Assembly: GCA_947447355.1 (NCBI GenBank)
Contig: CANFJF010000013.1
Location: 1-59,040 of the forward strand
Reading direction: 5' to 3'
From: Comamonadaceae bacterium
GTDB lineage: Bacteria > Pseudomonadota > Gammaproteobacteria > Burkholderiales > Burkholderiaceae_C
Length of the DNA: 59,040 nt
A program made the position numbers and the translations under genes. The notes under the pieces were generated by a model, which saw only the letters and a list, made by a program, of their open reading frames with translations, had not been told where the DNA came from and searched no databases. Every line of letters begins with the position of its first letter. Positions within the stretch are counted from its first letter, which is position 1. Below, piece after piece: positions 26,789-35,004 of the stretch.

Positions 26789-27091
26789 ATGAAGTACATC
26801 CCCCCAGCCGAAGCATCGTTTTTCAGATGGGACGGTGACACACTGGTTATAAACATACTGGGAAAACCCAACGCCAAGGTAGATGCCATCGGCAAACCCA
26901 AGGGTTCCCAATTGAAAGTCAGTGTCACTGCCGCCCCGAAGCTTGGCCGCGCCACTGACCACATGGTGGTTTTTCTGGCGAAGACGTTTGGTGTCAATAC
27001 CTCCGCTATCGAGGTGGTTCATGGGCGCATGAATGTCAACAAATTGCTGAGAATCAAAGCGCCTCAAAAGTTGCCTTCGGTTTTCTCTTAA
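26789..27091 (+). CDS. DUF167 (UPF0235/YggU-like) protein
   Basis: A 100-residue protein of the DUF167 family, whose function is unknown. Family features are a beta-rich N-terminal half (LVINILGKPNAKVDAIG), the central LKVSVTAAPKLGRATDHMVVFLAKTFGV and the closing VEVVHGRMNVNKLLRI-type segment. The usual P-VDGKAN motif is altered to PKLGRATD. The start at 26789 gives the normal family length (about 100). It lies between two divergent operons and on the same strand as the cytochromes. A decayed paralogue is at 8300-8617. Confidence 0.8.
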   Translation: MKYIPPAEASFFRWDGDTLVINILGKPNAKVDAIGKPKGSQLKVSVTAAPKLGRATDHMVVFLAKTFGVNTSAIEVVHGRMNVNKLLRIKAPQKLPSVFS

Positions 27092-27118
27092 CGCGCAATA
27101 GCCGCCAAAAATCGTCGA

Positions 27119-27150
27119 GTCTGAACGTCAGCTGAACGTCATCTTCAGAC
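27119..27150. promoter_or_regulatory. candidate OmpR-type direct repeat upstream of the SHP operon
   Basis: CTGAACGTCA occurs exactly twice, at 27121-27130 and 27132-27141, with an 11-bp period. The outer bases also form an inverted repeat GTCTGAA (27119-27125) / TTCAGAC (27144-27150). It lies 57 bases upstream of the SHP start. Confidence 0.6.
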
Positions 27151-27206
27151 GGCGTACAGCCTCAGGGGCGCAGCATGCATGGGTCTTCACTTGAAAGCCC
27201 GTTGCC

Positions 27207-27620
27207 ATGCTGACCTTCCTTCGTCGTTCACTACAAGTTCTGGCGCTCACCACTTTGGGTTCTGTGGGCGTTCACGCTTGGGCTGCTGAGACCACCCCGG
27301 CTCAGCAACTGAGCCTGTGGAGCGCTAATGCCGGTCAGCCGGGCAGAGTGGAGCAGGGCCTTGTGTTTTTCAACGCCAAGCAGGGCGGTAATTGGTCCTG
27401 CGCCAGCTGCCACGGCACACCACCCACCCAACAAGGCAAACACGCCAGCACCGGCAAAGTCATCAAGCCGATGGCGCCCGCCTTCAATCCTCAAGCCTTC
27501 ACGGACAGCGATCGCGTTGACAAATGGTTTCGCCGCAATTGCAAGGACGTGCTGAGCCGCGAATGCAGCGCCATTGAAAAAGCCGATGTGCTGGCTTATC
27601 TCTTAAGCCTCAAACCCTGA
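27207..27620 (+). CDS. shp: SHP-type monohaem cytochrome c (DUF1924)
   Basis: A 137-residue exported cytochrome. A signal peptide ends near residue 27 (AWAAE), haem attaches at CASCH (C65, C68, H69), and two further cysteines at about 112 and 121 (NCKDVLSREC) may form the disulfide known in sphaeroides haem protein. That family binds oxygen and NO at a haem whose second ligand is released on reduction. It is followed by the dihaem cytochrome and a b561-type cytochrome, the same trio described in Rhodobacter and Shewanella. Symbol by family. Confidence 0.85.
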   Translation: MLTFLRRSLQVLALTTLGSVGVHAWAAETTPAQQLSLWSANAGQPGRVEQGLVFFNAKQGGNWSCASCHGTPPTQQGKHASTGKVIKPMAPAFNPQAFTDSDRVDKWFRRNCKDVLSRECSAIEKADVLAYLLSLKP

Positions 27621-27636
27621 GCGGAGAGGCCTCACC

Positions 27637-28146
27637 ATGACATCCAATTTTTCCTTGGTGCTCCGTAGCGGCATGGTTGCCATGCTGGCTGCTACAGCGT
27701 TGGCACCTGCGCTGGCCGACGGCAATTTGCAGCCGCGCCAAGCTTTGCCCATCTACAAGCCAGAGTGTGCGGCCTGCCACTTGGCGTACCCGCCTGGGCT
27801 GTTGCCGGCGCGCTCCTGGACTCGGATCATGAGCGGGTTGGACAAGCACTATGGCTCCGACGCCTCGCTCGACCCTGCAGCCGTGCAGCAAATCAGCCGC
27901 TGGCTGCAAACTGAAGCTGGCACCTATAAGCGGGTGGCTGAAGCACCCCCTGAAGACCGCATCACGCGTTCGGCTTGGTTTGTCTCCAAACACCGCAAGC
28001 TGGACCCGCAGGTCTGGAAACACGCGAGTGTCAAAAGCGCTGCCAATTGCGCGGCCTGCCACACCGGTGCTGATAAAGGCGACTTTGACGATGACGGCGT
28101 GACCTTGCCATCAGGCCTGAGCAAACAACTATTTTTAAAGAGGTAA
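27637..28146 (+). CDS. dihaem cytochrome c (DHC)
   Basis: A 169-residue periplasmic cytochrome with a signal peptide (to about residue 28). It has two haem sites, CAACH at 44-48 and CAACH at 138-142, separated by a helical region. DHC is the known electron donor to SHP. GGAGAGG precedes the ATG, and the gap from the SHP gene is 16 bases, so the two are cotranscribed. The electrons presumably come from the cytochrome b encoded next. Confidence 0.88.
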   Translation: MTSNFSLVLRSGMVAMLAATALAPALADGNLQPRQALPIYKPECAACHLAYPPGLLPARSWTRIMSGLDKHYGSDASLDPAAVQQISRWLQTEAGTYKRVAEAPPEDRITRSAWFVSKHRKLDPQVWKHASVKSAANCAACHTGADKGDFDDDGVTLPSGLSKQLFLKR

Positions 28147-28149
28147 ATC

Positions 28150-28896
28150 ATGAGCACTCTCAATCCATTGGCGTCAAGGCTTAAGCCGGCGCCAGCTGCA
28201 TCAACGCCGCCAAGCCGCCGGGTGGTGGATGCACCCATCCGCATGTTTCACTGGCTGTTTGCCTTGTGCTTTGTCGGCGCGTACATCACGGCCGATGGCG
28301 AGTCTTGGCGCCTGCTGCATGTCACGCTCGGCTACACACTTGCGGGCTTGCTGGGCTTTCGCGTGGTGTATGGCGTGATCGGACCTAGGCACGCCCGCTT
28401 GTCGCTGATGTGGCGCAAGCTCGTCGTTTTGCCGGCGTGGCTGACCTCATTCAAATGGTCGCAGCCCGGTCAGGTGAATTGGCTGCAGGGCCAAAATCTC
28501 GTCATGGCGCTGGCCGTGTTGGCTTTGTTATTGGTGGTGGTGCCAGTCACGCTCAGCGGCTATCTCAACTACAACGATGTCGGCGGAGACCTGATGGAAG
28601 ATCTGCACGAGACCATGGGCGAGTTATTTTTGTGGCTGGTGTTGGCGCATTTGGCTCTGATCGCCAGTTTGAGTGTGTTGCGCCGTAAAAATCAGGCCCT
28701 GCCGATGCTGACCGGCCGCACCCTAGGCGCGGGCCCCGACTTGGTGAAAAGCAACAAACGCTGGTTAGCCGCATTGGTGCTGCTGGGCGTGCTGACCTAT
28801 TGGGGCTGGGAGTGGCAACACTCGCCTTCCGGACTGTTGTCAGAGCCGCGGGCCGACGCCATGTTTCAAGGCGGCGGGTACAAGTCTGACCATTGA
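28150..28896 (+). CDS. b561-type membrane cytochrome b
   Basis: A 248-residue integral membrane protein of the bacterial cytochrome b561 / hydrogenase-cytochrome-b fold. It has four main hydrophobic segments plus one near the C-terminus, with histidines in RMFHWLFAL (segment 1), WRLLHVTLGY (segment 2) and DLHETMGELFLWLVLAHLAL (segment 4) as likely haem ligands. AGAGG precedes the ATG and only 3 bases separate it from the DHC gene. It probably passes quinol electrons to DHC and SHP. Confidence 0.88.
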   Translation: MSTLNPLASRLKPAPAASTPPSRRVVDAPIRMFHWLFALCFVGAYITADGESWRLLHVTLGYTLAGLLGFRVVYGVIGPRHARLSLMWRKLVVLPAWLTSFKWSQPGQVNWLQGQNLVMALAVLALLLVVVPVTLSGYLNYNDVGGDLMEDLHETMGELFLWLVLAHLALIASLSVLRRKNQALPMLTGRTLGAGPDLVKSNKRWLAALVLLGVLTYWGWEWQHSPSGLLSEPRADAMFQGGGYKSDH

Positions 28897-28957
28897 TGGG
28901 CTTGCCTTTTGGCGGGCGTTGAGACGATGATGTCTTCGCCCCGCTCCTGACAAATCC

Positions 28958-31474
28958 ATGAAATCGACACACACGCAGAACGACACAGACGGCCCTGGTC
29001 TTGATCAGGCCACGGCTGCTGCACGCCTGCTCAGCGAAGGCGCTAATGAGATCGGGCCGCAAGAAGGCCGCAGTTTGTGGGGCATCGCGCTGGAAGTGGC
29101 GCGTGAGCCGATGTTTGTGCTGCTGCTGGTGTCTGGTGGTATTTATTTTGCCATTGGCGAGCCGCGTGAAGCGCTGGCGCTCCTTGGCTTTGTGCTGTTG
29201 ATCATGGGCATCACCATCGGCCAAGAGCGGCGCACCGACAACACCCTCAATGCCTTGCGCGATCTGTCCAGTCCGCGCGCGCTGGTGATCCGTGACGGTC
29301 AGGCCCGTCGTATTGCCGGGCGCGAAGTGGTGCGCGGTGACCTCATGATGCTGGCCGAAGGCGACCGGGTGCCAGCCGATGGCGATGTGTTGCAGGCGCA
29401 CGAACTGGCGCTCGACGAATCCCTGCAAACCGGCGAATCCGAGGCGGTGGCCAAACAGGCCGGCAGCAGTGCGGTACTGGGCGCAACCTTGGTGGTGCGC
29501 GGTCAGGGGCTGGTGCGTGTCACCGCCACGGGTGGGAAAACGGCGTTGGGCCGCATTGGGCATTCGCTGCAAGGCATTGCTACCGAACCTTCGCCCTTGC
29601 GTGACGGCATCGGCCGGTTGACACAGCGAATCATGCTGATTGCCTTGTCACTGAGTCTTGCGTTGGCCGTGCTTTTTTGGACCTTGCGCGGCGATTGGCT
29701 GCAGGCCTTGCTGGCCGGCATCACCTTGGCGATGAGTCTGTTGCCGCAGGAATTTCCCGTCATCATGATCGTATTTTTGGCACTGGGCGCGCGCAGACTG
29801 GCAGCTCAGCAGGTGCTGACGCGGCGGCTCAATGCGATTGAAACGCTGGGTACGACGACCATTTTGTGTGTCGACAAAACTGGCACCTTGACGCAAAACC
29901 GCATGGCACTGGCCGCATTGTGCGTTGGCGATCAGGTGCTTGATTTTCCCAAGACAACCGAGTTGCCCGACGAGTTTCACGAGCTCGTCGAGTTCGCCGT
30001 GCTGGCCAGCGAATTGGCGCCGCACGATCCGATGGAACAAGCCGTGCATCAGTTTGCTGGCTTGCATTTGAGCGGCACGGATCACCTGCATCCGGCATGG
30101 TCGCTTGCGCGCGAGTACGAGTTGTCACCTGAGCTATTGGCTATGTCGCATTTGTGGCAAGACGGTTCTGGCGAGCAAGACGTGGTAGCCGCAAAAGGCG
30201 CGCCCGAAGCGATGGCTGAACTGTGTCAATTGCCTACCGCAGCACGCCAACGCGTGGTAGCCCAAGCTGCGCAAATGGCCAGCAGCGGGTTGCGCGTTTT
30301 GGGGGTTGCCAAAGCCACGCACCGCAGCCAAGAGCGTTGGCCCGATGAGCAAGCGGCATTTGCTTTTGAGTTCGTCGGGCTGATTGGTTTGGCCGACCCT
30401 TTGCGGCCCGAAGTGCCTAGCGCCGTGGCGCAATGCCAGCGCGCCGGCATTCGCGTGGTGATGATCACCGGCGACCATGCGCGCACTGCTGCAGCCATCG
30501 CCGAGCAGTCCGGGATTGACGGTGCGCGCGTTCTCAGTGGCGCTGAAATCGACACGATGACTGAGGACGATTTGACCGGCGTGAATGTGTTTGCCCGCGT
30601 GACGCCACAGCAAAAACTCAAACTGGTCGAAGTCTTCAAAGCGGCAGGCCATGTGGTCGCCATGACCGGCGATGGTGTCAACGACGCGCCCGCACTCAAG
30701 GCTGCGCACATCGGCATTGCCATGGGTCAGCGCGGCACCGACGTCGCGCGCGAAGCGGCTTCGCTGGTCTTGCTGAAAGACGATTTCACCGCCATCGTTG
30801 GCGCGATTCAGCTGGGGCGGCGAATTTTTGCGAATTTGCGGCAGGCCATGGTTTACACCTTGGCGGTGCATGTGCCGATCATCGGTGTGTCGATGCTGCC
30901 GGTGATGTTTGGCTTGCCGCTGGTGTTGGCACCACTGCACATTGCGTTTTTGGAACTGGTGATTGACCCGGCTTGTTCGATTGTTTTTGAAGCGGAGCAA
31001 GTTGGCAATTCCGACCTGATGGCGCAACCGCCACGCAGTCCTAGCGAGCCGCTGATTGATTCAAACCACGTGCTCGAGTCGGTGCTGCAAGGGTTTTGGG
31101 TGGTGTTGTTGGTGATGGGAATTTACGCTTGGCTGCTGGCTCAGGGCACGCAAGCAGATGTCGCGCGTACTGCCAGCTTTGTTGCGCTGGTCACTGCCAA
31201 TGCGGCGCTGATTTTCCCGACACGGTTTCGGCGTGGCGGTTGGCGCACTCTTTTCGCGGGCTTGTCGGCCACACCGCTGTGGGTACTTGGTGCGACGCTG
31301 GCGGCGTTGCTTGCAGTTACCAACGTACCAGCCGTGTCCACCGCCTTTGGTTTTGCGCTGCTGGCTCCAAGTCAATGGCTGATGGCTTTTGCGGCGGGGG
31401 CTGCGATTTTGCCAGTGTTTCAACTGACCAAAGCGGGGTTGAGCCTGAAAAAAACGTCAATGAGTGGCGCGTGA
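28958..31474 (+). CDS. P-type ATPase, P2-like, substrate uncertain
   Basis: An 838-residue cation pump. It has an actuator domain with LQTGES, phosphorylated D306 in DKTGTLT, a nucleotide-binding domain with KGAPEAM, and a hinge GDGVND at 571-576. About ten membrane segments are present. The conserved transmembrane motif that helps set substrate reads PQEFP (263-267) rather than PEGLP (Ca2+) or CPC (heavy metals), and no N-terminal metal-binding domain is present. I therefore do not name an ion. It starts 61 bases after the cytochrome operon on the same strand. Confidence 0.85.
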   Translation: MKSTHTQNDTDGPGLDQATAAARLLSEGANEIGPQEGRSLWGIALEVAREPMFVLLLVSGGIYFAIGEPREALALLGFVLLIMGITIGQERRTDNTLNALRDLSSPRALVIRDGQARRIAGREVVRGDLMMLAEGDRVPADGDVLQAHELALDESLQTGESEAVAKQAGSSAVLGATLVVRGQGLVRVTATGGKTALGRIGHSLQGIATEPSPLRDGIGRLTQRIMLIALSLSLALAVLFWTLRGDWLQALLAGITLAMSLLPQEFPVIMIVFLALGARRLAAQQVLTRRLNAIETLGTTTILCVDKTGTLTQNRMALAALCVGDQVLDFPKTTELPDEFHELVEFAVLASELAPHDPMEQAVHQFAGLHLSGTDHLHPAWSLAREYELSPELLAMSHLWQDGSGEQDVVAAKGAPEAMAELCQLPTAARQRVVAQAAQMASSGLRVLGVAKATHRSQERWPDEQAAFAFEFVGLIGLADPLRPEVPSAVAQCQRAGIRVVMITGDHARTAAAIAEQSGIDGARVLSGAEIDTMTEDDLTGVNVFARVTPQQKLKLVEVFKAAGHVVAMTGDGVNDAPALKAAHIGIAMGQRGTDVAREAASLVLLKDDFTAIVGAIQLGRRIFANLRQAMVYTLAVHVPIIGVSMLPVMFGLPLVLAPLHIAFLELVIDPACSIVFEAEQVGNSDLMAQPPRSPSEPLIDSNHVLESVLQGFWVVLLVMGIYAWLLAQGTQADVARTASFVALVTANAALIFPTRFRRGGWRTLFAGLSATPLWVLGATLAALLAVTNVPAVSTAFGFALLAPSQWLMAFAAGAAILPVFQLTKAGLSLKKTSMSGA

Positions 31475-31502
31475 ATCTCGCGTGCTGCCGCGCCCGGGAA
31501 CA

Positions 31503-32528
31503 TCACGGTTCGAAGCGCAGGTTGCGATCGCGCACCAGTTGGGTCCATTTGACCACTTCGGTTACAACGGTCTGGCCCAGCAATTCAGGCGAGCCGCCAC
31601 CAGGTTCCGCGCCAACAGCGGCAAGGCGCTCACGCATGTCGGTCGTCTTGAGCGCACGGTTGATGTCTTCATTGAGGCGCATCACCACGCTGCGTGGCGT
31701 GCCGATGGGCGCAAAAATACCAAAAAAAGTCGAGGCATCAAAACCGGGTACACCCGCTTCGGCCAGCGTCGGCGCATCGGGTGCTAGTGCTGACCGGCGC
31801 GGCGCTCCCACGCCCAAAAGGCGCAGCTTGCCAGTCCGAATATGGGGCCCCGAGGTGGTGAAAACATCGAACATCATTTGAACTTGGCCGGCCAAAAGGT
31901 CACTCATGGCCGGCGCACCACCCTTGTAAGGCACGTGAACGATGTCCGCATGGCTGATGGCGCGGAACAATTCGGTGGCGAGGTGGTTGGAACTGCCCGA
32001 ACCGTAGGAGCCGTAGTTCAGCTTGCCCGGCTGCGCCTTGGCCAGCGCCAGCAGCTCGGTCAGTGAATTAGCCGGAACAGACGGGTGCACCACCAGGATA
32101 TAGGGCGTGCTCGCGACCAAGGCCACCGGCGCGTAGTCGCGCACCGGGTCGTAGGGCAGCGATTTTTGCACCGCCGGGTTGGTGCCGTGGGTGCTAGCCG
32201 TCCCCATCAGCAGCGTGTAGCCGTCCGGTGCTGCGCGCGCGACGGCGACCGAGCCAATGCTGCCGGCGGCGCCAGCGCGGTTTTCAACCACCACCGGCTG
32301 GTGCAGTGACTCGGACAGTTTTTGCGCGACATTGCGCGCCACCGCGTCGACCGTGCCGCCTGCTGGGAAGGGCACGACCAGCCGTAGCGGCCGATCAGGG
32401 TAGGTCTGCGCTTGCGTGGCTGGTGCCGCGCCCAGGAACAAGCAGAAGACCGATAGGGCCGATAACAAAGCGCTTTTGGAATAAGCAGCGTGATTCTGGT
32501 TCTTGATGAGCGTGTCGGTAAGTGCCAT
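31503..32528 (-). CDS. Bug-family (TctC-like) periplasmic solute-binding protein
   Basis: A 341-residue exported binding protein. A signal peptide ends near ATQAQ (residue about 41), followed by the Bug opening YPDRPLRLVVPFPAGGTVDAVAR and NYGSYGSGSSNHLATELF. Bug proteins bind organic acids and similar small anions; few have known partners. No TctA/TctB membrane genes are adjacent. I use ATG 32528, preceded by GGGG; the open frame upstream has no signal-like start. It converges on the P-type ATPase gene and is divergent from the amidohydrolase gene at 32869. Confidence 0.9.
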   Translation of the reverse strand: MALTDTLIKNQNHAAYSKSALLSALSVFCLFLGAAPATQAQTYPDRPLRLVVPFPAGGTVDAVARNVAQKLSESLHQPVVVENRAGAAGSIGSVAVARAAPDGYTLLMGTASTHGTNPAVQKSLPYDPVRDYAPVALVASTPYILVVHPSVPANSLTELLALAKAQPGKLNYGSYGSGSSNHLATELFRAISHADIVHVPYKGGAPAMSDLLAGQVQMMFDVFTTSGPHIRTGKLRLLGVGAPRRSALAPDAPTLAEAGVPGFDASTFFGIFAPIGTPRSVVMRLNEDINRALKTTDMRERLAAVGAEPGGGSPELLGQTVVTEVVKWTQLVRDRNLRFEP

Positions 32529-32542
32529 GTCTGCCCCTGTGA

Positions 32543-32614
32543 GACGGTACTTTTGCCCCGTTAAAGAACGGTTTTCCCAAAGTACCGCGATAAGTATCGT
32601 CAATTTGACGGTAC
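32543..32614. promoter_or_regulatory. cluster of GTACCG/CGGTAC palindromic elements
   Basis: GACGGTAC occurs at 32543-32550 and again at 32607-32614. GTACCG (32582-32587) pairs with CGGTAC (32609-32614), and between them lie two smaller palindromes, CGATA-AG-TATCG (32588-32599) and GTCAA-T-TTGAC (32599-32609). The cluster sits 15-86 bases upstream of the Bug gene start and looks like a compound operator. The loops are too small for a convincing RNA structure. Confidence 0.5.
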
Positions 32615-32638
32615 GCCATGCTACAGAGTCAGCCTGTC

Positions 32639-32651
32639 TGAGGCAACAAAA
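32639..32651. repeat. left 13-bp direct repeat flanking the catabolic region
   Basis: TGAGGCAACAAAA is identical to 44435-44447. The match extends through CCC if two A residues are gapped. The two copies bracket the amidohydrolase-to-PaaK-like segment. Confidence 0.55.
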
Positions 32652-32846
32652 CCCCCCTCCATTCTTTGGTGTCATTGGTCAGGTTCAGCATCCCCATAAA
32701 CCTCCGGTCAAGGATAGGCTGGGCGGACTCACTGGGTCGCAAGCGATCTGTGACATTGACTGCTTGAACGACAGCTTCGGGGTTAGCTCAAAACTCTGTC
32801 CGTTTTGCACACCACCTGAATGGTTCGGAATCGCTTCAGGTCTTAT

Positions 32847-32858
32847 TAATGGCCATTA
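32847..32858. promoter_or_regulatory. 12-bp perfect palindrome before the first amidohydrolase gene
   Basis: TAATGGCCATTA ends 10 bases before the ATG at 32869. Its place over the expected ribosome site or promoter end suggests an operator. No regulator gene is adjacent. Confidence 0.4.
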
Positions 32859-32868
32859 GAATGCGCAA

Positions 32869-33936
32869 ATGATGTCTCCCCCGAGTCCCTCTGTTCACGC
32901 TGCATCGCCGACCGTTGACGGTGCCATCGACATGCACGCGCACTGGACGCCGCGTGGCCTGCTTCGGCAAAACGCTGCCGGCAGGGATTGGTACGGGTGG
33001 AAGGTCTACAGCGACGCCAAGGGCGGTGAACATGCGGCACTGGGTGAACGTGTGTTGTCCTTTGGTGTATCACGTTCGATGCTGGCCGATCCGATGGCGC
33101 GCGCCGCAAGGCGACTTGAACACGAGGGCATCAGCATGGAAGCACTGATCCTCACTGGCATTTTTTGGAATTACCACTTAGATGAAGAGCGTGCCCGTAG
33201 TTTTACGCGCGAAGTCAATCTGGAATTGGCTGAACTCCAAAACGCCTTTCCTGACCGTTTCCGTGGGCTGGCCTTGTTGCCAATGCAGCATCCCCGTCTC
33301 GCCTTAGAAGAACTTGACTATGCGGTCAACCATCTGGGATTGACCACCGTGCTGATCGCATCCAACGTGCGCGGCATGAATCTCGACGAACCATCGGTGC
33401 TACCGGTGCTCGAAGCCGCAGCCGCGATGGATATCTCGATCGTGGTGCACCCGGTGTTCTGGGGCAAACCTGGAGAGGAGCGTTTCCCCCGATACCACTT
33501 TGAAAATTCTTTTGGTGCCCCCTTGGAGTCAAGTCTCGCAGCCATGTCCGTTGTCTACAGTGGATTGCTCGATCGCTACCCGAACCTGCGCATCATGTTC
33601 ACCCAAGGCGGGGGCTGGATTCATTTCGGAATCGGCAGGCTCAACCTGCGCTACGTTCAACGACCTGAGGCCAGCCCGATGAAGAGGGCTCCAGTGGACT
33701 ATCTTTCACAGATGTACTTCGACTGCCTGGTGCACGACGATGATTCGCTTGAACTGCTGAAAAAGCGCGCCGGTGCCAGCCGCATCATGATCGGCACCGA
33801 TCATCCGGGCAGCGGCAACATTGTTGGCGGCGCCGTCCCTTGGATTCGCAACAGCAGCCTTTTCACGACCGAAGAAAAGCAACTCATATTGCGGAAAAAC
33901 GCTGAAACATTTTTAGGCTTGTCGCCAAAACTCTAG
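32869..33936 (+). CDS. amidohydrolase_2 (ACMSD-like) family protein
   Basis: A 355-residue TIM-barrel metal enzyme. The metal motif DMHAHW (H23, H25) is near the N-terminus. Later come VVHPVFWG (His ligand), TQGGGWIHFGIGRL and the C-terminal GTDHPGSG, whose Asp completes the site as in ACMSD-type decarboxylases. The family includes decarboxylases and hydrolases of aromatic acids. The substrate is unknown. The ribosome site is weak and the start is one of two adjacent ATGs. It leads a plus-strand run with a Bug protein and a cysteine hydrolase. Confidence 0.85.
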   Translation: MMSPPSPSVHAASPTVDGAIDMHAHWTPRGLLRQNAAGRDWYGWKVYSDAKGGEHAALGERVLSFGVSRSMLADPMARAARRLEHEGISMEALILTGIFWNYHLDEERARSFTREVNLELAELQNAFPDRFRGLALLPMQHPRLALEELDYAVNHLGLTTVLIASNVRGMNLDEPSVLPVLEAAAAMDISIVVHPVFWGKPGEERFPRYHFENSFGAPLESSLAAMSVVYSGLLDRYPNLRIMFTQGGGWIHFGIGRLNLRYVQRPEASPMKRAPVDYLSQMYFDCLVHDDDSLELLKKRAGASRIMIGTDHPGSGNIVGGAVPWIRNSSLFTTEEKQLILRKNAETFLGLSPKL

Positions 33937-33955
33937 ATGCCGCATGGAGATGCCC

Positions 33956-34954
33956 ATGAAATTGAGACGTCGAAAAACCCCGTCCATCAAGGCGCTAGCC
34001 GCACTGCTGATGTTGACAGGCCTGAGCTTTTGCCTATTCCCGGTTGCAGCGCAGGACTTTCCTAACCGACCCGTGCGCTTTGTCGTGCCCTTTGCACCAG
34101 GGGGATCAACCGATACCATTGCACGCGTGATAGGGCAAAAATTACAGGAGCGCTGGGGGCAGCCTGTGTTGATCGACAACAAACCCGGCGCGGCTACCCT
34201 GATCGGCACTGACTTTGTCGCCAAGTCACGGCCAGATGGCCACACTATTTTGCTGACGCCAGCGGCTTTCGTTGTCGCGCCCTATGCTTCTTCGAAGCTG
34301 CCTTACGACACGAAGCGCGATTTCGCACCGATCACCTTATTGCTCAAAATTCCTTTGGTCGTGGTTGTCAATCCGACCGTGATGAGTGCGCGTTCGATGC
34401 CGATGCTGGTGGCCGAGCTACGCAACCAACCCGGTAAGTTTTCATACGGATCGCCGGGCAACGGTAGTTTGTCGCATCTAGCCGTTGAATTGTTCCGTTT
34501 GCAAACTGCGACAGACACGGTACATGTGCCCTACAAAGGCGCTGCAGCGGTTGTCAGCGACTTGCTGGGCGGTCAAATTGGCATGACATTCACAAGTCCG
34601 ATTGAGGTCGGTCCGCACGTCAAGGCAGGCAAACTGCTGATGCTCGGCGTCGCCGCCCCTCAGCGGCTTGCCGACTGGCCGGAGGTGCCCACACTGATCG
34701 AAGTCGGCATGGCGGATTTCGAAGCCTCATTCTGGTTTGGCGTGACCGCTGCTGCGGGGACGCCCCGCGACGTGATCGACAAAATTAATGCTGGACTCCT
34801 TGCCGCGATCAGGTCTCCTGATGTCTCCGAAAAGTTACACGCGCAAGGTGCCGTCGTTGTGGGTACCACGCCCCAAGCCTTCGGCCAGTTCTTAGAGTCC
34901 GAGCACACCCGCTGGTCGGCCGCCGTGAAGGCCGCCCAGCTCAAAATGAATTAA
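33956..34954 (+). CDS. Bug-family (TctC-like) periplasmic solute-binding protein
   Basis: A 332-residue exported protein. Basic MKLRRRK, a hydrophobic stretch and a cleavage region near VAAQD precede the Bug opening FPNRPVRFVVPFAPGGSTDTIAR. The SYGSPGNGSLSHLAVELFR segment is the usual ligand loop. ATG 33956 is preceded by GGAG at good spacing, better than the ATG 12 bases upstream. It follows the amidohydrolase gene by 19 bases, so its ligand is probably that enzyme's substrate or a precursor. Confidence 0.9.
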   Translation: MKLRRRKTPSIKALAALLMLTGLSFCLFPVAAQDFPNRPVRFVVPFAPGGSTDTIARVIGQKLQERWGQPVLIDNKPGAATLIGTDFVAKSRPDGHTILLTPAAFVVAPYASSKLPYDTKRDFAPITLLLKIPLVVVVNPTVMSARSMPMLVAELRNQPGKFSYGSPGNGSLSHLAVELFRLQTATDTVHVPYKGAAAVVSDLLGGQIGMTFTSPIEVGPHVKAGKLLMLGVAAPQRLADWPEVPTLIEVGMADFEASFWFGVTAAAGTPRDVIDKINAGLLAAIRSPDVSEKLHAQGAVVVGTTPQAFGQFLESEHTRWSAAVKAAQLKMN

Positions 34955-35004
34955 ACCGCTGGCTCAATATGCTGCGAACACAACCTGACTGATTCGACCC
35001 TCTC

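Noticed and set aside
28565..31027. Minus-strand open frames of 335 and 297 codons across the cytochrome b and P-type ATPase genes
   Set aside because: Antisense to strongly supported coding regions and lacking domains.
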